Both the position numbers and the translations under genes were made by a program. The notes below the pieces were generated by a model. The model made no database searches, was not told the DNA's origin, and saw only the letters and a program-made list of their open reading frames with translations. Shown in pieces: positions 15,947 to 22,982 of a DNA stretch of 29,572 nt (the first letter of the stretch is position 1; each line of letters starts with the position of its first letter). Origin of the DNA: Calditrichota bacterium. Its GTDB lineage: Bacteria; Calditrichota; Calditrichia; RBG-13-44-9; J042. The stretch is taken from positions 1-29,572 of the forward strand of contig JAADJD010000029.1 of assembly GCA_013150955.1 (NCBI GenBank). The letters are read 5' to 3'.

Positions 15947-17041
15947 CTAAAGGGCAAAATTCAGCCCGGCAGTAATGGAGTTGTATTTACCAATATTGTA
16001 ATCCACGTTTATGTTGAAGAGCAGCAGACGCAGACTGAGTCCCAGGATGAAGCGATTGGTATTTTCCCCTTCCAGCGTCAGGGAAATGTCCTGAGTTAGG
16101 TCGCCGGTGGGAGTCTGCACCACGTACTGATAGTTTACCTCCATGGTGGCCTTTTCCAGCATGAATCCAGCGTATGGGATCAGGTTGAAAAAGCGTCCGC
16201 CAAACTGTTTGCTGACGTTCAACCCGAAAGCACTGGTGGTGGTACGGAACAGGGTGCCAATGTCCAGCGACTGGGAGTAATAGCCGGCAGCCACGTTGAA
16301 GGGCAGGGGATCCTTGGGAAACCAGACAAAGGGATTATGCTGAATGCCAAATCCGAAATATTTCAGGCTTCCCAGATCTGGCGTGAGTTGCACGCTGGGT
16401 AAAAAGCGAAACGTGAGCTGGCTGCCCATGACGGTGCCGATGCTCACCTGGGGTGCGACCAGAGGCAGCATGTTCACTTCGGCCAGATCGCCAAAGCCGG
16501 CAATGGGAAGCTGAATTTCATTGGATGGCAGCGTTACAGAGCCCAGACTGGTGGGGTAGGTGTTTCCAGGAAACTGAATGGTAATGTAATCGTTCGGGCT
16601 GCCGGTGATGGTGGCGCCGGAGATGATGACCTGTGACGGCTTTGTGGTTAGCTGCGTCAGCAATTCCGCACGAATGACAGGATTCGTAATATGGCTGATC
16701 AGCTGCTGGGCTTCGGACACGCTGAAGATGAACTGCCCCTCGGTGGAGAAGCGGGAACTGCCTTCGGGGAAGAACGATCCCATGGCCACCAGGCCAATTT
16801 CCAGATTGAACCCCATTTTTTTGGCTTCAGGTGCTTTGTGAAACCAGGCCCCATTCAGGTTGGCTCCAAATGCTGAAGTAATGGGCGCCACATATTGACG
16901 CACGGCATCGGCAGACAGCTGCTGCAAGGTTTCTTCCAGCGTTTGTCCGGTGCCTGGTGTCGGTAGCAAAAATCCACCGATGAGCAGGCCCAGCCATGCG
17001 ACCCTGCATAAAGAACGCATCCGGTAAATAAGACCCTTCAT
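15947..17041 (-). CDS. Exported outer-membrane-type protein, DUF6588-like
   Basis: 364 residues. A signal peptide (about 1-33, ending GTGQ) precedes LQQLSADAVRQYVAPITSAFGANLNGAWFHKAP, which resembles the opening of DUF6588 proteins of Bacteroidota. The rest is alternating beta-strand sequence with aromatic residues (FGFGIQHNPFVWFP, YGKYN...) and ends in an aromatic-rich strand with a hydrophobic last residue (SITAGLNFAL), as expected of an outer-membrane barrel. An in-frame start at 17119 exists. GAGGAGG about 7 bases before the ATG at 17041 and the signal peptide support 17041. A sigma-54-like promoter and repeated activator-type sites lie upstream, in the region shared with the divergent sigma-54 activator gene, so this gene is the best candidate target of that regulator. 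Function unknown. Confidence 0.7.
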   Translation of the reverse strand: MKGLIYRMRSLCRVAWLGLLIGGFLLPTPGTGQTLEETLQQLSADAVRQYVAPITSAFGANLNGAWFHKAPEAKKMGFNLEIGLVAMGSFFPEGSSRFSTEGQFIFSVSEAQQLISHITNPVIRAELLTQLTTKPSQVIISGATITGSPNDYITIQFPGNTYPTSLGSVTLPSNEIQLPIAGFGDLAEVNMLPLVAPQVSIGTVMGSQLTFRFLPSVQLTPDLGSLKYFGFGIQHNPFVWFPKDPLPFNVAAGYYSQSLDIGTLFRTTTSAFGLNVSKQFGGRFFNLIPYAGFMLEKATMEVNYQYVVQTPTGDLTQDISLTLEGENTNRFILGLSLRLLLFNINVDYNIGKYNSITAGLNFAL

Positions 17042-17135
17042 TATGACCTCCTCGTTTTTGTTACCGTTTTCTTGATTTAAAAGGCGTCGCTGCGAACTGG
17101 CGTGCAGCGAACATATCATTTCTGGGCTGGGTAGT

Positions 17136-17151
17136 TACAACGGGTATGCCA
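17136..17151 (-). promoter_or_regulatory. Sigma-54-like -24/-12 promoter of the DUF6588-like gene
   Basis: The minus strand reads TGGCATA-CCCG-TTGTA against the consensus TGGCACG-N4-TTGCW. The -24 GG and the 10-base spacing fit; the -12 GC is GT. Transcription would start near 17124, giving a leader of about 80 bases before the ATG at 17041. The palindrome centred at 17217 would then be near -93, the usual place for a sigma-54 activator site. Confidence 0.5.
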
Positions 17152-17208
17152 ACTGGGGGGAGTGTTTGCAGGCTGGCGTTTCGGATCGTGCCCTCGAACC
17201 CCTTCCAA

Positions 17209-17226
17209 CTGTTGTGTTTACAACAG
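17209..17226. promoter_or_regulatory. Inverted-repeat activator site 1
   Basis: CTGTTGT-gttt-ACAACAG is a perfect 7+7 inverted repeat. Related motifs occur at 17318-17371 and 17590-17601 in the same intergenic region. The distance to the candidate -24/-12 element fits an enhancer site for the GAF-type sigma-54 activator encoded at 17778. Confidence 0.55.
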
Positions 17227-17317
17227 GATAGGGGGTGTGCCCATTTTTAACGTTTTCCCATTTTTCAATCTGTAAACCGGGAAATGTTCGAGTTTTGCTG
17301 GAAGGAAGCATCATGGG

Positions 17318-17371
17318 TGTTGTTTACAGCCAACAGATTTGCAGCCGCAAGGTGTTCCCTGTAAACAACAG
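17318..17371. promoter_or_regulatory. Paired inverted activator sites 2 and 3
   Basis: TGTTGTTTACAG (17318-17329) and its reverse complement CTGTAAACAACA (17359-17370) face each other 29 bases apart. The first is itself bracketed by TGTTG and CAACA (17318-17335). A weaker half site, CTGTAAAC, lies at 17270-17277. These share the TGTTG/TTTACA core of site 1. Confidence 0.55.
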
Positions 17372-17589
17372 ACCGATCGCCAAATTTTATTTTGATTTTT
17401 TTCTGAGGTTCAGTAATTTGGATCAATTGGAAACGCGTGTGCGGCCCCTATATTGGGTCGATGGAGATGGGGTAAATCAGATGATCGTTTGTGTGCAGAC
17501 AGTCCCGCCGCGATTTCTGGTAGTAGCGGCACCAACATATGCTGTAGTGGATTGGGATGTCGGTTGGGGGGAAGGCGTGGGGAGATCGT

Positions 17590-17601
17590 TGTTGTTTACT
17601 G
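17590..17601 (+). promoter_or_regulatory. Activator-type site 4
   Basis: TGTTGTTTACTG differs from TGTTGTTTACAG at one base. It lies 177 bases before the start of the sigma-54 activator gene and could serve autoregulation. The region 17042-17777 otherwise has no supported gene; a frame at 17235-17609 overlaps these sites and has no coding character. Confidence 0.4.
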
Positions 17602-17777
17602 CACGATGAGCATCAGCGAAAGCCCGCCTGATAGCCGATGTTCGCATCTGATTCCCCGCAATGGATGTTTGGATGATCTTTGCCAGCAATTCCCGAAGAA
17701 ACCTTATTAATCATTAAGACAAACGACCTGTATCCAGATGCGTCAATGAAGAGACAAGGTATTATCAGGAGTTTATC

Positions 17778-19517
17778 ATGAGTGTGAATCCCCATTCACC
17801 CGGTGCCCTGGAAGAGCAAATCCTTCAGGGCATGCAAAAATTTTCTGCCGAATTTAATCAGATCACGCTGCTGCTGGCCACGGAAGGCAAAGTTGCCGAG
17901 GCGCGTCAGGCATTGCAACGCCTGTTTCGGGAATTTCTGCATTTTCATCAACTGCTGGCTGGAGACATACAAAAATTAAGCGCCACTGTTGCGCGGGAAC
18001 AGGAAAAGAACACGGAACTGATAGAGGAAAATCAGCGACTGAACACGCTCATTACGGCATTGATTGGTTTTTCAGGTCACATGCGGGGCAAGAAGGCGAT
18101 GATGGAGAATATACTGGATACCCTGGCCCGCACGCTGGCCACCGATTCCAGCTACGTCTTGTTGACTGATGATGAGGGCAATGTGTCCTATTCGCTGGGG
18201 CGCAATATGGATGCGGTAAAGGAGCGGGAGGTGCAGGACTGGAGCCGAACCATCATCCGGGAAACCCTGAAGGGCTCCCGGCCACAGACGGTGCACGTGA
18301 ATGGCGATCGGCCTTCGGGAGAGCTCCCGCACAGCATGTTGAAACTGCAGATCAAGGCCGCCATGTGTGTGCCCATTTGCATAGAAGGACGTTGCCTGGG
18401 CGTGGTGTACGTGGATCGCCGGCATAGCGATCGGCCGTTTACCAACAGCGAGCTGGGATTTTTAATGAAATTTTCCAGCTTGATGGCCCGCGCCCTGCAG
18501 GTGTCTATCTATATGGAAAACCTGCAATCCCGAATCCTGAGCAAGCTGGTGTTGTCCCGAAAAGAACTGGATGATGTATTTCACTGTCCCGATCTGGTGG
18601 GGCACAGCCGCGCCTTACTGGATGTCTTGCGGGTGGCCGCACAGGTCGCCCCTACCGATGTGCCCGTGTTAATTACCGGGGAAAGCGGTACCGGCAAGGA
18701 GTTGATGGCCCGTGCCATTCACCAGAATAGCCTGCGACGGGATCAACCATTTGTTACCATCAATTGTGGGGCGATTCCGGAGAATTTACTGGAATCGGAA
18801 TTGTTTGGCTATGAGGCCGGAGCGTTTACCGGTGCCCGCCGTGCCAAGCCGGGCAAGATCAGCCTGGCGCACCGGGGAACGTTGTTTCTGGATGAAATTG
18901 GGGAGTTGCACCCCTCTCTGCAATCCAAACTTTTGCGTGTTTTACAATTCGGGGAGCTGGAACCCCTGGGGGGCACCACCCCTCAACACGTGGATGTACG
19001 CATCATCGCCGCAACCAATCGGGATTTGCGGGAAATGATTCATGCAGGACAGTTTCGGGAGGATCTTTACTATCGTCTGCGGGTCATCGAGCTACACCTG
19101 CCTGCATTGAGCGAGCGGCGGGAGGACATTCCGGAATTGGTAGATTATTTCATTCAGAAGCATGCACCGGAGGGACGGCATTTCCGGATTAGCGAATCGG
19201 CCATTGGCGTGCTGGAAAACTACAACTGGCCGGGAAACGTGCGGGAGCTGGAGAATGTCATCCAGCGGGCACTGATTCTCTGTCAGGAAGACACCATAAC
19301 TCCCAACGATTTGCCAACGGAAATTCGCACGCCGGAGCTGGACGCCCTGTCCGAGCTGGGAGATAAGACCCTGGCGGAAGCCGAACGGGAATTCCGCCGC
19401 CTGTACATCACCCGAATCTTGCGCAGCAGCAAAACCAAGGCGGAGGCAGCCAGACGGCTGGGGGTCAACCGATCCTATTTGTACAAGTTGCTGGAAGAAT
19501 TTGGGCTGCATTCCTGA
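17778..19517 (+). CDS. GAF-type sigma-54-dependent transcriptional activator
   Basis: 579 residues. Residues 1-95 are helical with a probable coiled coil (REQEKNTELIEENQRLNTLI). Residues about 105-240 form a GAF-like sensor (FSGHMRGKKAMMENILDTL..., AAMCVPICIEGRCLGVVYVDRR), and there is no receiver domain. The AAA+ core is complete: Walker A GESGTGKE at 301-308, the sigma-54-contacting GAFTGA at 348-353, Walker B LFLDE with Asp372-Glu373, then AATNRDL and WPGNVRELENV. A Fis-type helix-turn-helix closes the protein (KTKAEAARRLGVNRSYLYKLL, about 550-572). AGGAG lies about 7 bases before the ATG. It is divergent from the DUF6588-like gene, with repeated palindromes between them, and so probably switches on that envelope gene in response to a small ligand bound by the GAF domain. 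The ligand is unknown. Confidence 0.93.
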   Translation: MSVNPHSPGALEEQILQGMQKFSAEFNQITLLLATEGKVAEARQALQRLFREFLHFHQLLAGDIQKLSATVAREQEKNTELIEENQRLNTLITALIGFSGHMRGKKAMMENILDTLARTLATDSSYVLLTDDEGNVSYSLGRNMDAVKEREVQDWSRTIIRETLKGSRPQTVHVNGDRPSGELPHSMLKLQIKAAMCVPICIEGRCLGVVYVDRRHSDRPFTNSELGFLMKFSSLMARALQVSIYMENLQSRILSKLVLSRKELDDVFHCPDLVGHSRALLDVLRVAAQVAPTDVPVLITGESGTGKELMARAIHQNSLRRDQPFVTINCGAIPENLLESELFGYEAGAFTGARRAKPGKISLAHRGTLFLDEIGELHPSLQSKLLRVLQFGELEPLGGTTPQHVDVRIIAATNRDLREMIHAGQFREDLYYRLRVIELHLPALSERREDIPELVDYFIQKHAPEGRHFRISESAIGVLENYNWPGNVRELENVIQRALILCQEDTITPNDLPTEIRTPELDALSELGDKTLAEAEREFRRLYITRILRSSKTKAEAARRLGVNRSYLYKLLEEFGLHS

Positions 19518-19577
19518 AAGGTCAGAAAAAACGCTATCAACGCAAAATTGGCGTAAAGGTGGTAGAGTTGCCAGACA

Positions 19578-19620
19578 AATTCCCCCGTTCACCAGAAACC
19601 CATTGGTGAACGGGGAAATT
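19578..19620. terminator. Bidirectional hairpin terminator
   Basis: CCCCGTTCACCA (19583-19594) pairs with TGGTGAACGGGG (19604-19615): a perfect 12-bp stem with a 9-base loop, extended by AATT on both sides. It lies about 60 bases past the sigma-54 activator stop and directly abuts the stop of the minus-strand frame at 19620-19871, so it can serve both. Confidence 0.75.
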
Positions 19621-19871
19621 TATGAACCCCGCTGCGGTACGCGGAGCTGATCAAACACCAGGCCATGTCCAGTTTTCAAAAGGGTCGGGATACCTTTCCC
19701 AAAAGGGGCCATCAAATTGTTGGCGATCGTGGCAATAACCGCTAAATCACCACCTGCCTGCCATGCTTTCCCGAGGTAACCACTCGCGATGGTGCTGGCC
19801 TCTGAACCATACGCGTTGCGGCCAAAAACAACGCGCACGTTGACTGCAGACAGGCATCGGTTGTATCTCAC
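19620..19871 (-). pseudogene. Short unrecognised frame, possible gene remnant
   Basis: 83 codons with natural-looking codon use and protein-like sequence (GYLGKAWQAGGDLAVIATIA, GKGIPTLLKTGHGLVFDQL), ending LRVPQRGS just before a strong hairpin. There is no good ribosome binding site, and a 160-bp repeat copy begins about 50 bases upstream. It could be the C-terminal end of a larger gene whose beginning was lost, with the repeat at the break. I do not recognise the family. A free-standing small gene is also possible. Confidence 0.35.
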
Positions 19872-19920
19872 TTGAAAAATGATTCATGCTCGCATCAGGG
19901 CAACTTTTTATTTTTTGTCC

Positions 19921-20086
19921 CGAATAATGTATTAAGCCACGAATCCCGTGAATGAATCCAGGAAATATCAATAAAACAACGAATAAACCCCGGAACACAT
20001 TTTCATCCAGACACAATCCAATGGATTTTATTATTGTTATTTGTGTTCATTCGTGTCATTCGTGGTTTTTTGCATAATCTGATTTT
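19921..20086. repeat. 160-bp dispersed repeat, copy C
   Basis: Arms GCCACGAATCCCGTGAATGA and TTCATTCGTGTCATTCGTGG. Core AACCCCGGAACACATTTTCA then TCCAGACACAATCCAATGG. Closes TGCATAATCTGA. It separates the remnant at 19620-19871 from the barrel gene at 20108. Confidence 0.78.
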
Positions 20087-20107
20087 ATGACTGTAGTTCG
20101 AGTCATA

Positions 20108-20809
20108 TTAAATCCATGGTTTGGTTTTCAACACAAACGATAAACTGATCCGGTATTCCAGGGTGGTAATGCGATATAGTGTGCCATTATCAAAATAAGC
20201 GGTGCGGGGAAAATAATTTACATCGAACGTGACGAGTATCCGTTTGGTGAGAAAAACAAAAAGCTTATTTTCGATTTTAATTCCCCGACCTTTTGTGGGA
20301 TATTTATTATCGCCGGTGGTCACAGCCCCATAGCGCATAATGGGCGACCAGTAGATTCGGTTTTTCAGGAACCAGCGCTGATAACCCAGGGAAATCGAAA
20401 ATAGACTATGAGAAAAAGAAAAACCAGGATTGACATCGACGCCAAAAATTTCCATGCCAAAACCGAGTAATGCACCTTTATAAACACCAAAATCGAATGT
20501 GACGCGAGCAAAACCACTGTAGGTATAGCCCGTGCGCTGGGGATCGTTTTTTAATGTGCCCCGCTTTTGTCGATAAGTCAATAGAGCGCCACCAAACGCC
20601 GAAAAATCCATTACCCCTTTGGGGCTGAGTCCAATGGCTCTTTCCCCAAGGGGATACGCAACGTAATAATTATCATATTGTAGATCATTAATCGTTGTAA
20701 ATATTTTGGTGTAGCCGGCAGAGCTCCAGATTACCTGGCCCTGGGTGGTGGAGGGGAGCCAGAATGCCCCAAGACAAATTCCCAGAATGATGACCATTAA
20801 TTTTTTCAT
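20108..20809 (-). CDS. Exported beta-barrel candidate of unknown function
   Basis: 233 residues with a clear signal peptide (MKKLMVIILGICLGAFWLPS, cleavage near TQGQ). The mature part is made of alternating polar/aromatic beta strands (GFARVTFDFGVYKGALLGFG, FSISLGYQRWF, KLFVFLTKRILVTFDVNYFP) and ends with strand-like YRISLSFVLKTKPWI, as in small outer-membrane barrels. No named family is recognised. An in-frame start at 20857 exists, but AGGAG about 7 bases before the ATG at 20809 and the signal peptide choose the shorter form. It stands alone between repeat copies, and no operon partner is seen. Confidence 0.65.
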   Translation of the reverse strand: MKKLMVIILGICLGAFWLPSTTQGQVIWSSAGYTKIFTTINDLQYDNYYVAYPLGERAIGLSPKGVMDFSAFGGALLTYRQKRGTLKNDPQRTGYTYSGFARVTFDFGVYKGALLGFGMEIFGVDVNPGFSFSHSLFSISLGYQRWFLKNRIYWSPIMRYGAVTTGDNKYPTKGRGIKIENKLFVFLTKRILVTFDVNYFPRTAYFDNGTLYRITTLEYRISLSFVLKTKPWI

Positions 20810-20857
20810 GACAATCTCCTGATGTTTTTGTGTGAAAACCATTTGATGAGTTTGCAT

Positions 20858-21271
20858 CAGACCCTTTTATTTTTTGTCAACTATTTCAGACTTTGCCAAT
20901 GTCAGCCCGGGAACCACTGAGATTTGTGGGCGCGGGACTGGCAATTATCGATAAAGCAATGAACAAAAACGTCCGCTTGAAAAGATGTCCGGATAACGGT
21001 TTCACCATGCAAACCTCTCATCGTTTTTTCCCGGTGTAGGTCAAGTGATATGCCAGGTTGCAATTTTTGGCACCCGGTGACGTGGAGTGGAAAGGTGCGA
21101 AGTAATAGAAAAATAATGGGTTGTGGACGAAAAAAATTTTACTGTTAGGCTGATCTGGATGAAGAGAAAGGTCTGCGTTTTTCTGAATGGTGTTTGTTAG
21201 AACCAACAGAACAGGGGATCCGGGTGTTTTTCGCAAACAACACCAGAAGCGATTTTAAATTCCGAATGCGT
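20858..21271. other. Gene-free region upstream of the barrel gene
   Basis: No supported gene. On the minus strand TTGACA occurs near 20875-20880 but without a good -10 box at the right distance, so no promoter is called. A 72-codon frame at 21018-21236 has no ribosome binding site or protein-like features. Confidence 0.45.
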
Positions 21272-21333
21272 CCAACCACGAATGTATCCGGGAAAACATT
21301 TTCATCCAGATAGAATCCAGTGCATTTTATCCC
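21272..21333. repeat. Partial 160-bp repeat joined to copy D
   Basis: CCAACCACGAATG runs directly into the core TATCCGGGAAAACATTTTCA, skipping the usual inner arm. It is then broken off at CATTTTATCCC, where a complete copy in the other orientation starts. It looks like an internally deleted copy interrupted by insertion of another. Confidence 0.6.
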
Positions 21334-21497
21334 ATATTATGCATTAGACCATGAATTACACGAATTAACACAAATAAAATTAATAAAATAGGTTGAATCG
21401 TACCTGGATGAAAACTTGTTTTCGTGATTTATTCGCAATTTGTGGATGTGTTATGGTTTCATTCGTGTGATTCGCGGTTTAATACATTATTGGGATT
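21334..21497. repeat. 160-bp dispersed repeat, copy D
   Basis: Opens ATTATGCATTAGACCATGAA with arm TTACACGAATTAACACAAAT. Core TACCTGGATGAAAAC. Closes TTCATTCGTGTGATTCGCGG and TTTAATACATTATTGGG. The core is in the orientation opposite to copies A, B and C. Confidence 0.72.
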
Positions 21498-21966
21498 AAA
21501 TGAGCTGCAGCCTTCTGCAAGGGCCCTCTGGGAAAGACGCCAGCGCAGATCGGATGCACACCGGCATGTTTGCCGTATTTTTCGTCGGAAGCGGGTTGGA
21601 ATCGCTGCTCATTCGCCCCGCGTGCAAATCAGGCAGGAAGATAGAAATGCCACATTGAAATATTCTTGTTGGGTTTGCCCAACACCTGCCGGAAACAATC
21701 TGTTGGATAAAGTCGACAAAAATCCACACCGCGCCGAAGCCCCTGTGATCCAGAAGGAGCGATTCATGGAGGGATATTTTATTTTAACTCAATTGTTAAT
21801 AATAATTTATCCCTGATTCCCTTGCTATGCGAAGTAACCCAGCATGTGCACCAACCGGCGGCTGGCACAATGATTGTCTGCAATTAGAACCGGAGGCAGC
21901 GAGAGAGCAGGGGACAGCGGGATTAAATAATGGTTCGCATTTAATGATCATTCATATCGGGCCGGA
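21498..21966. other. Gene-free region before the receiver-domain fragment
   Basis: It is more GC-rich than the repeats but no convincing gene is seen. A 130-codon frame at 21424-21816 starts inside repeat copy D, has an Arg/Cys-rich implausible composition and no ribosome binding site. It could be eroded coding DNA. Confidence 0.4.
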
Positions 21967-22167
21967 ATGGATATGGAGATATCGATTTTAATTGTTCATC
22001 CAGAGTCAGATGTTTTGAAAAAACTGCGCGTCGTTCTGGTGCAGGCAGGATACAGCGTCATCACAGCCGACGATCTGGTTACCGCAGAGCGCATTCTGGA
22101 AAAAATGAAGGTGGATTTTGTCATGTATCCAACAGAACGGGAATTACCCGATCAATTCCACCGTTGA
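21967..22167 (+). pseudogene. Truncated, degenerate response-regulator receiver domain
   Basis: 66 codons: MEISILIVHPESDVLKKLRVVLVQAGYSVITADDLVTAERILEK and on. This is the beta1-alpha1-beta2-alpha2-beta3 half of a CheY-like receiver domain. The acidic pair after beta1 is His-Pro, and where the phosphorylated Asp should follow beta3 (VDLVILD) the sequence is VDFVMYPTE. The rest of the domain (Thr/Ser, Lys, alpha4-alpha5) is missing, because the frame stops at 22167. It cannot work as a phospho-receiver. The start could be Met1 or Met3; neither has a good ribosome binding site. It is probably a gene remnant, although the intact frame leaves open a small receiver-like protein. Confidence 0.6.
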
Positions 22168-22179
22168 GGGATCGGGATG

Positions 22180-22420
22180 AGTTTACCGGATGTCGCCATG
22201 GTTTCGCATGAACTGTATCCTGGAAGAAGGGTCGGGTTTTCGGAATCCCGAAATGGGAAGTGTAGAAGGCCATTGGGTTTGTCGGACGATCCCAGATGGG
22301 TTAAACCATAGATCACAGGGAGGTAAAGGGGTTTTCCTTATACAGATACCCCTGTGGTTCTGCCCCCACAGCCAATCCGGGCTGGTATAGTATCCCACCT
22401 CTGCCAGCCCGGCTTTTTTT
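22180..22420 (+). ncRNA. Candidate structured transcript ending at the orphan terminator
   Basis: This stretch has no coding frame of quality but holds several complementary segments: CACAGGG near 22313 with CCCTGTG near 22350, the hairpin at 22352-22371, and the terminator stem at 22377-22412. It could be a small RNA or the long 3' end of the receiver fragment's transcript. I compared it by eye to common riboswitch, 6S, tmRNA, SRP and RNase P signatures and found no match. Confidence 0.25.
22352..22420 (+). terminator. Strong intrinsic terminator with preceding hairpin
   Basis: CCGGGCTGG (22377-22385) pairs with CCAGCCCGG (22404-22412), followed by CTTTTTTTA. Just before it is CTGTGG-ttctgccc-CCACAG (22352-22371). 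This is the best rho-independent terminator in the window, yet the nearest plus-strand gene end is 22167, about 210 bases upstream. Confidence 0.8.
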
Positions 22421-22474
22421 ATGGTGGAGGAACTACGAATAACCCGAATAACTCCCAATAAACCCAAATTATCC

Positions 22475-22637
22475 CAAATTATGCAATAAACCGCGAATCA
22501 CGCGAATGAAACCAAAAAATATCGGCAAAATAGCAAATAATCCCCGGAATACATTTTAATACAGACACAATCCAATGTATTTTATTGGTTTTATTGGTGT
22601 TAATTCGTGTCATTCGTAGGCTGTTGCTTAATCTGGG
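22475..22637. repeat. 160-bp dispersed repeat, copy E
   Basis: Opens AATTATGCAATAAACCGCG with arm AATCACGCGAATGAAACC. Core TCCCCGGAATACATTTTAA. Closes TTAATTCGTGTCATTCGTAG and GCTTAATCTGGG. It is followed without a gap by copy F in the same orientation. Confidence 0.8.
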
Positions 22638-22797
22638 ATTATGCATGATACCGCGAATTACGCGAATACATCCGAAAAATATATACAAAATCGTTAATTT
22701 CTCCCGGAGCACATTTTCATCCAGACAGAGTCAAACCTATTTTATTATTTCTTTTGTGTTTATTCGTGTCATTCGTAGGCTAAGGCACAATCTGGGG
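22638..22797. repeat. 160-bp dispersed repeat, copy F
   Basis: Opens ATTATGCATGATACCGCG with arm AATTACGCGAATACATCC. Core CTCCCGGAGCACATTTTCAT. Closes TTTATTCGTGTCATTCGTAG and GCACAATCTGGGG. It is in direct tandem with copy E, but the two differ at many positions, so this is not a recent duplication. Confidence 0.8.
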
Positions 22798-22941
22798 TAA
22801 ATACACGATCGAATTCCTGACAATGGGTTTTCTTGAACATGTTGCCAGCTGGTTGAGGTCGACCAGGGGGCTTCGGAAAAAATTTCGTTATAAAAAAATG
22901 TGAGGCGGGTCGGGATTTTACTGGAAAAATAAAGCAAAATT

Positions 22942-22956
22942 ATGTAATATTTACAT
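22942..22956. promoter_or_regulatory. Palindrome in the promoter region of the sensor kinase gene
   Basis: ATGTAA-tat-TTACAT lies in a very AT-rich stretch 27-41 bases before the GTG start at 22983. TATAAA follows at 22957-22962 and could be a -10 box. An operator or simply AT-rich promoter DNA. Confidence 0.3.
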
Positions 22957-22982
22957 TATAAAATGATGTCGAGTGCGTTTGA

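Noticed and set aside
17235-17609. 124-codon frame in the intergenic region before the sigma-54 activator
   Set aside because: It overlaps the repeated palindromes, has no ribosome binding site and a composition unlike a protein. The regulatory reading explains the region better.
17660-17700. Sigma-54 promoter for the activator gene itself (TTGGATGATCTTTGCC)
   Set aside because: The GG-to-GC spacing is 9 and not 10, and the -24 part is GGA, so it does not meet the consensus.
21424-21816. 130-codon plus-strand frame
   Set aside because: It begins within a dispersed-repeat copy, has an implausible composition and no ribosome binding site.
22190-22420. Known riboswitch or housekeeping RNA (c-di-GMP, TPP, 6S, SRP, RNase P)
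   Set aside because: None of the signature segments of these classes is present in the right order; only general hairpins and a terminator are seen.
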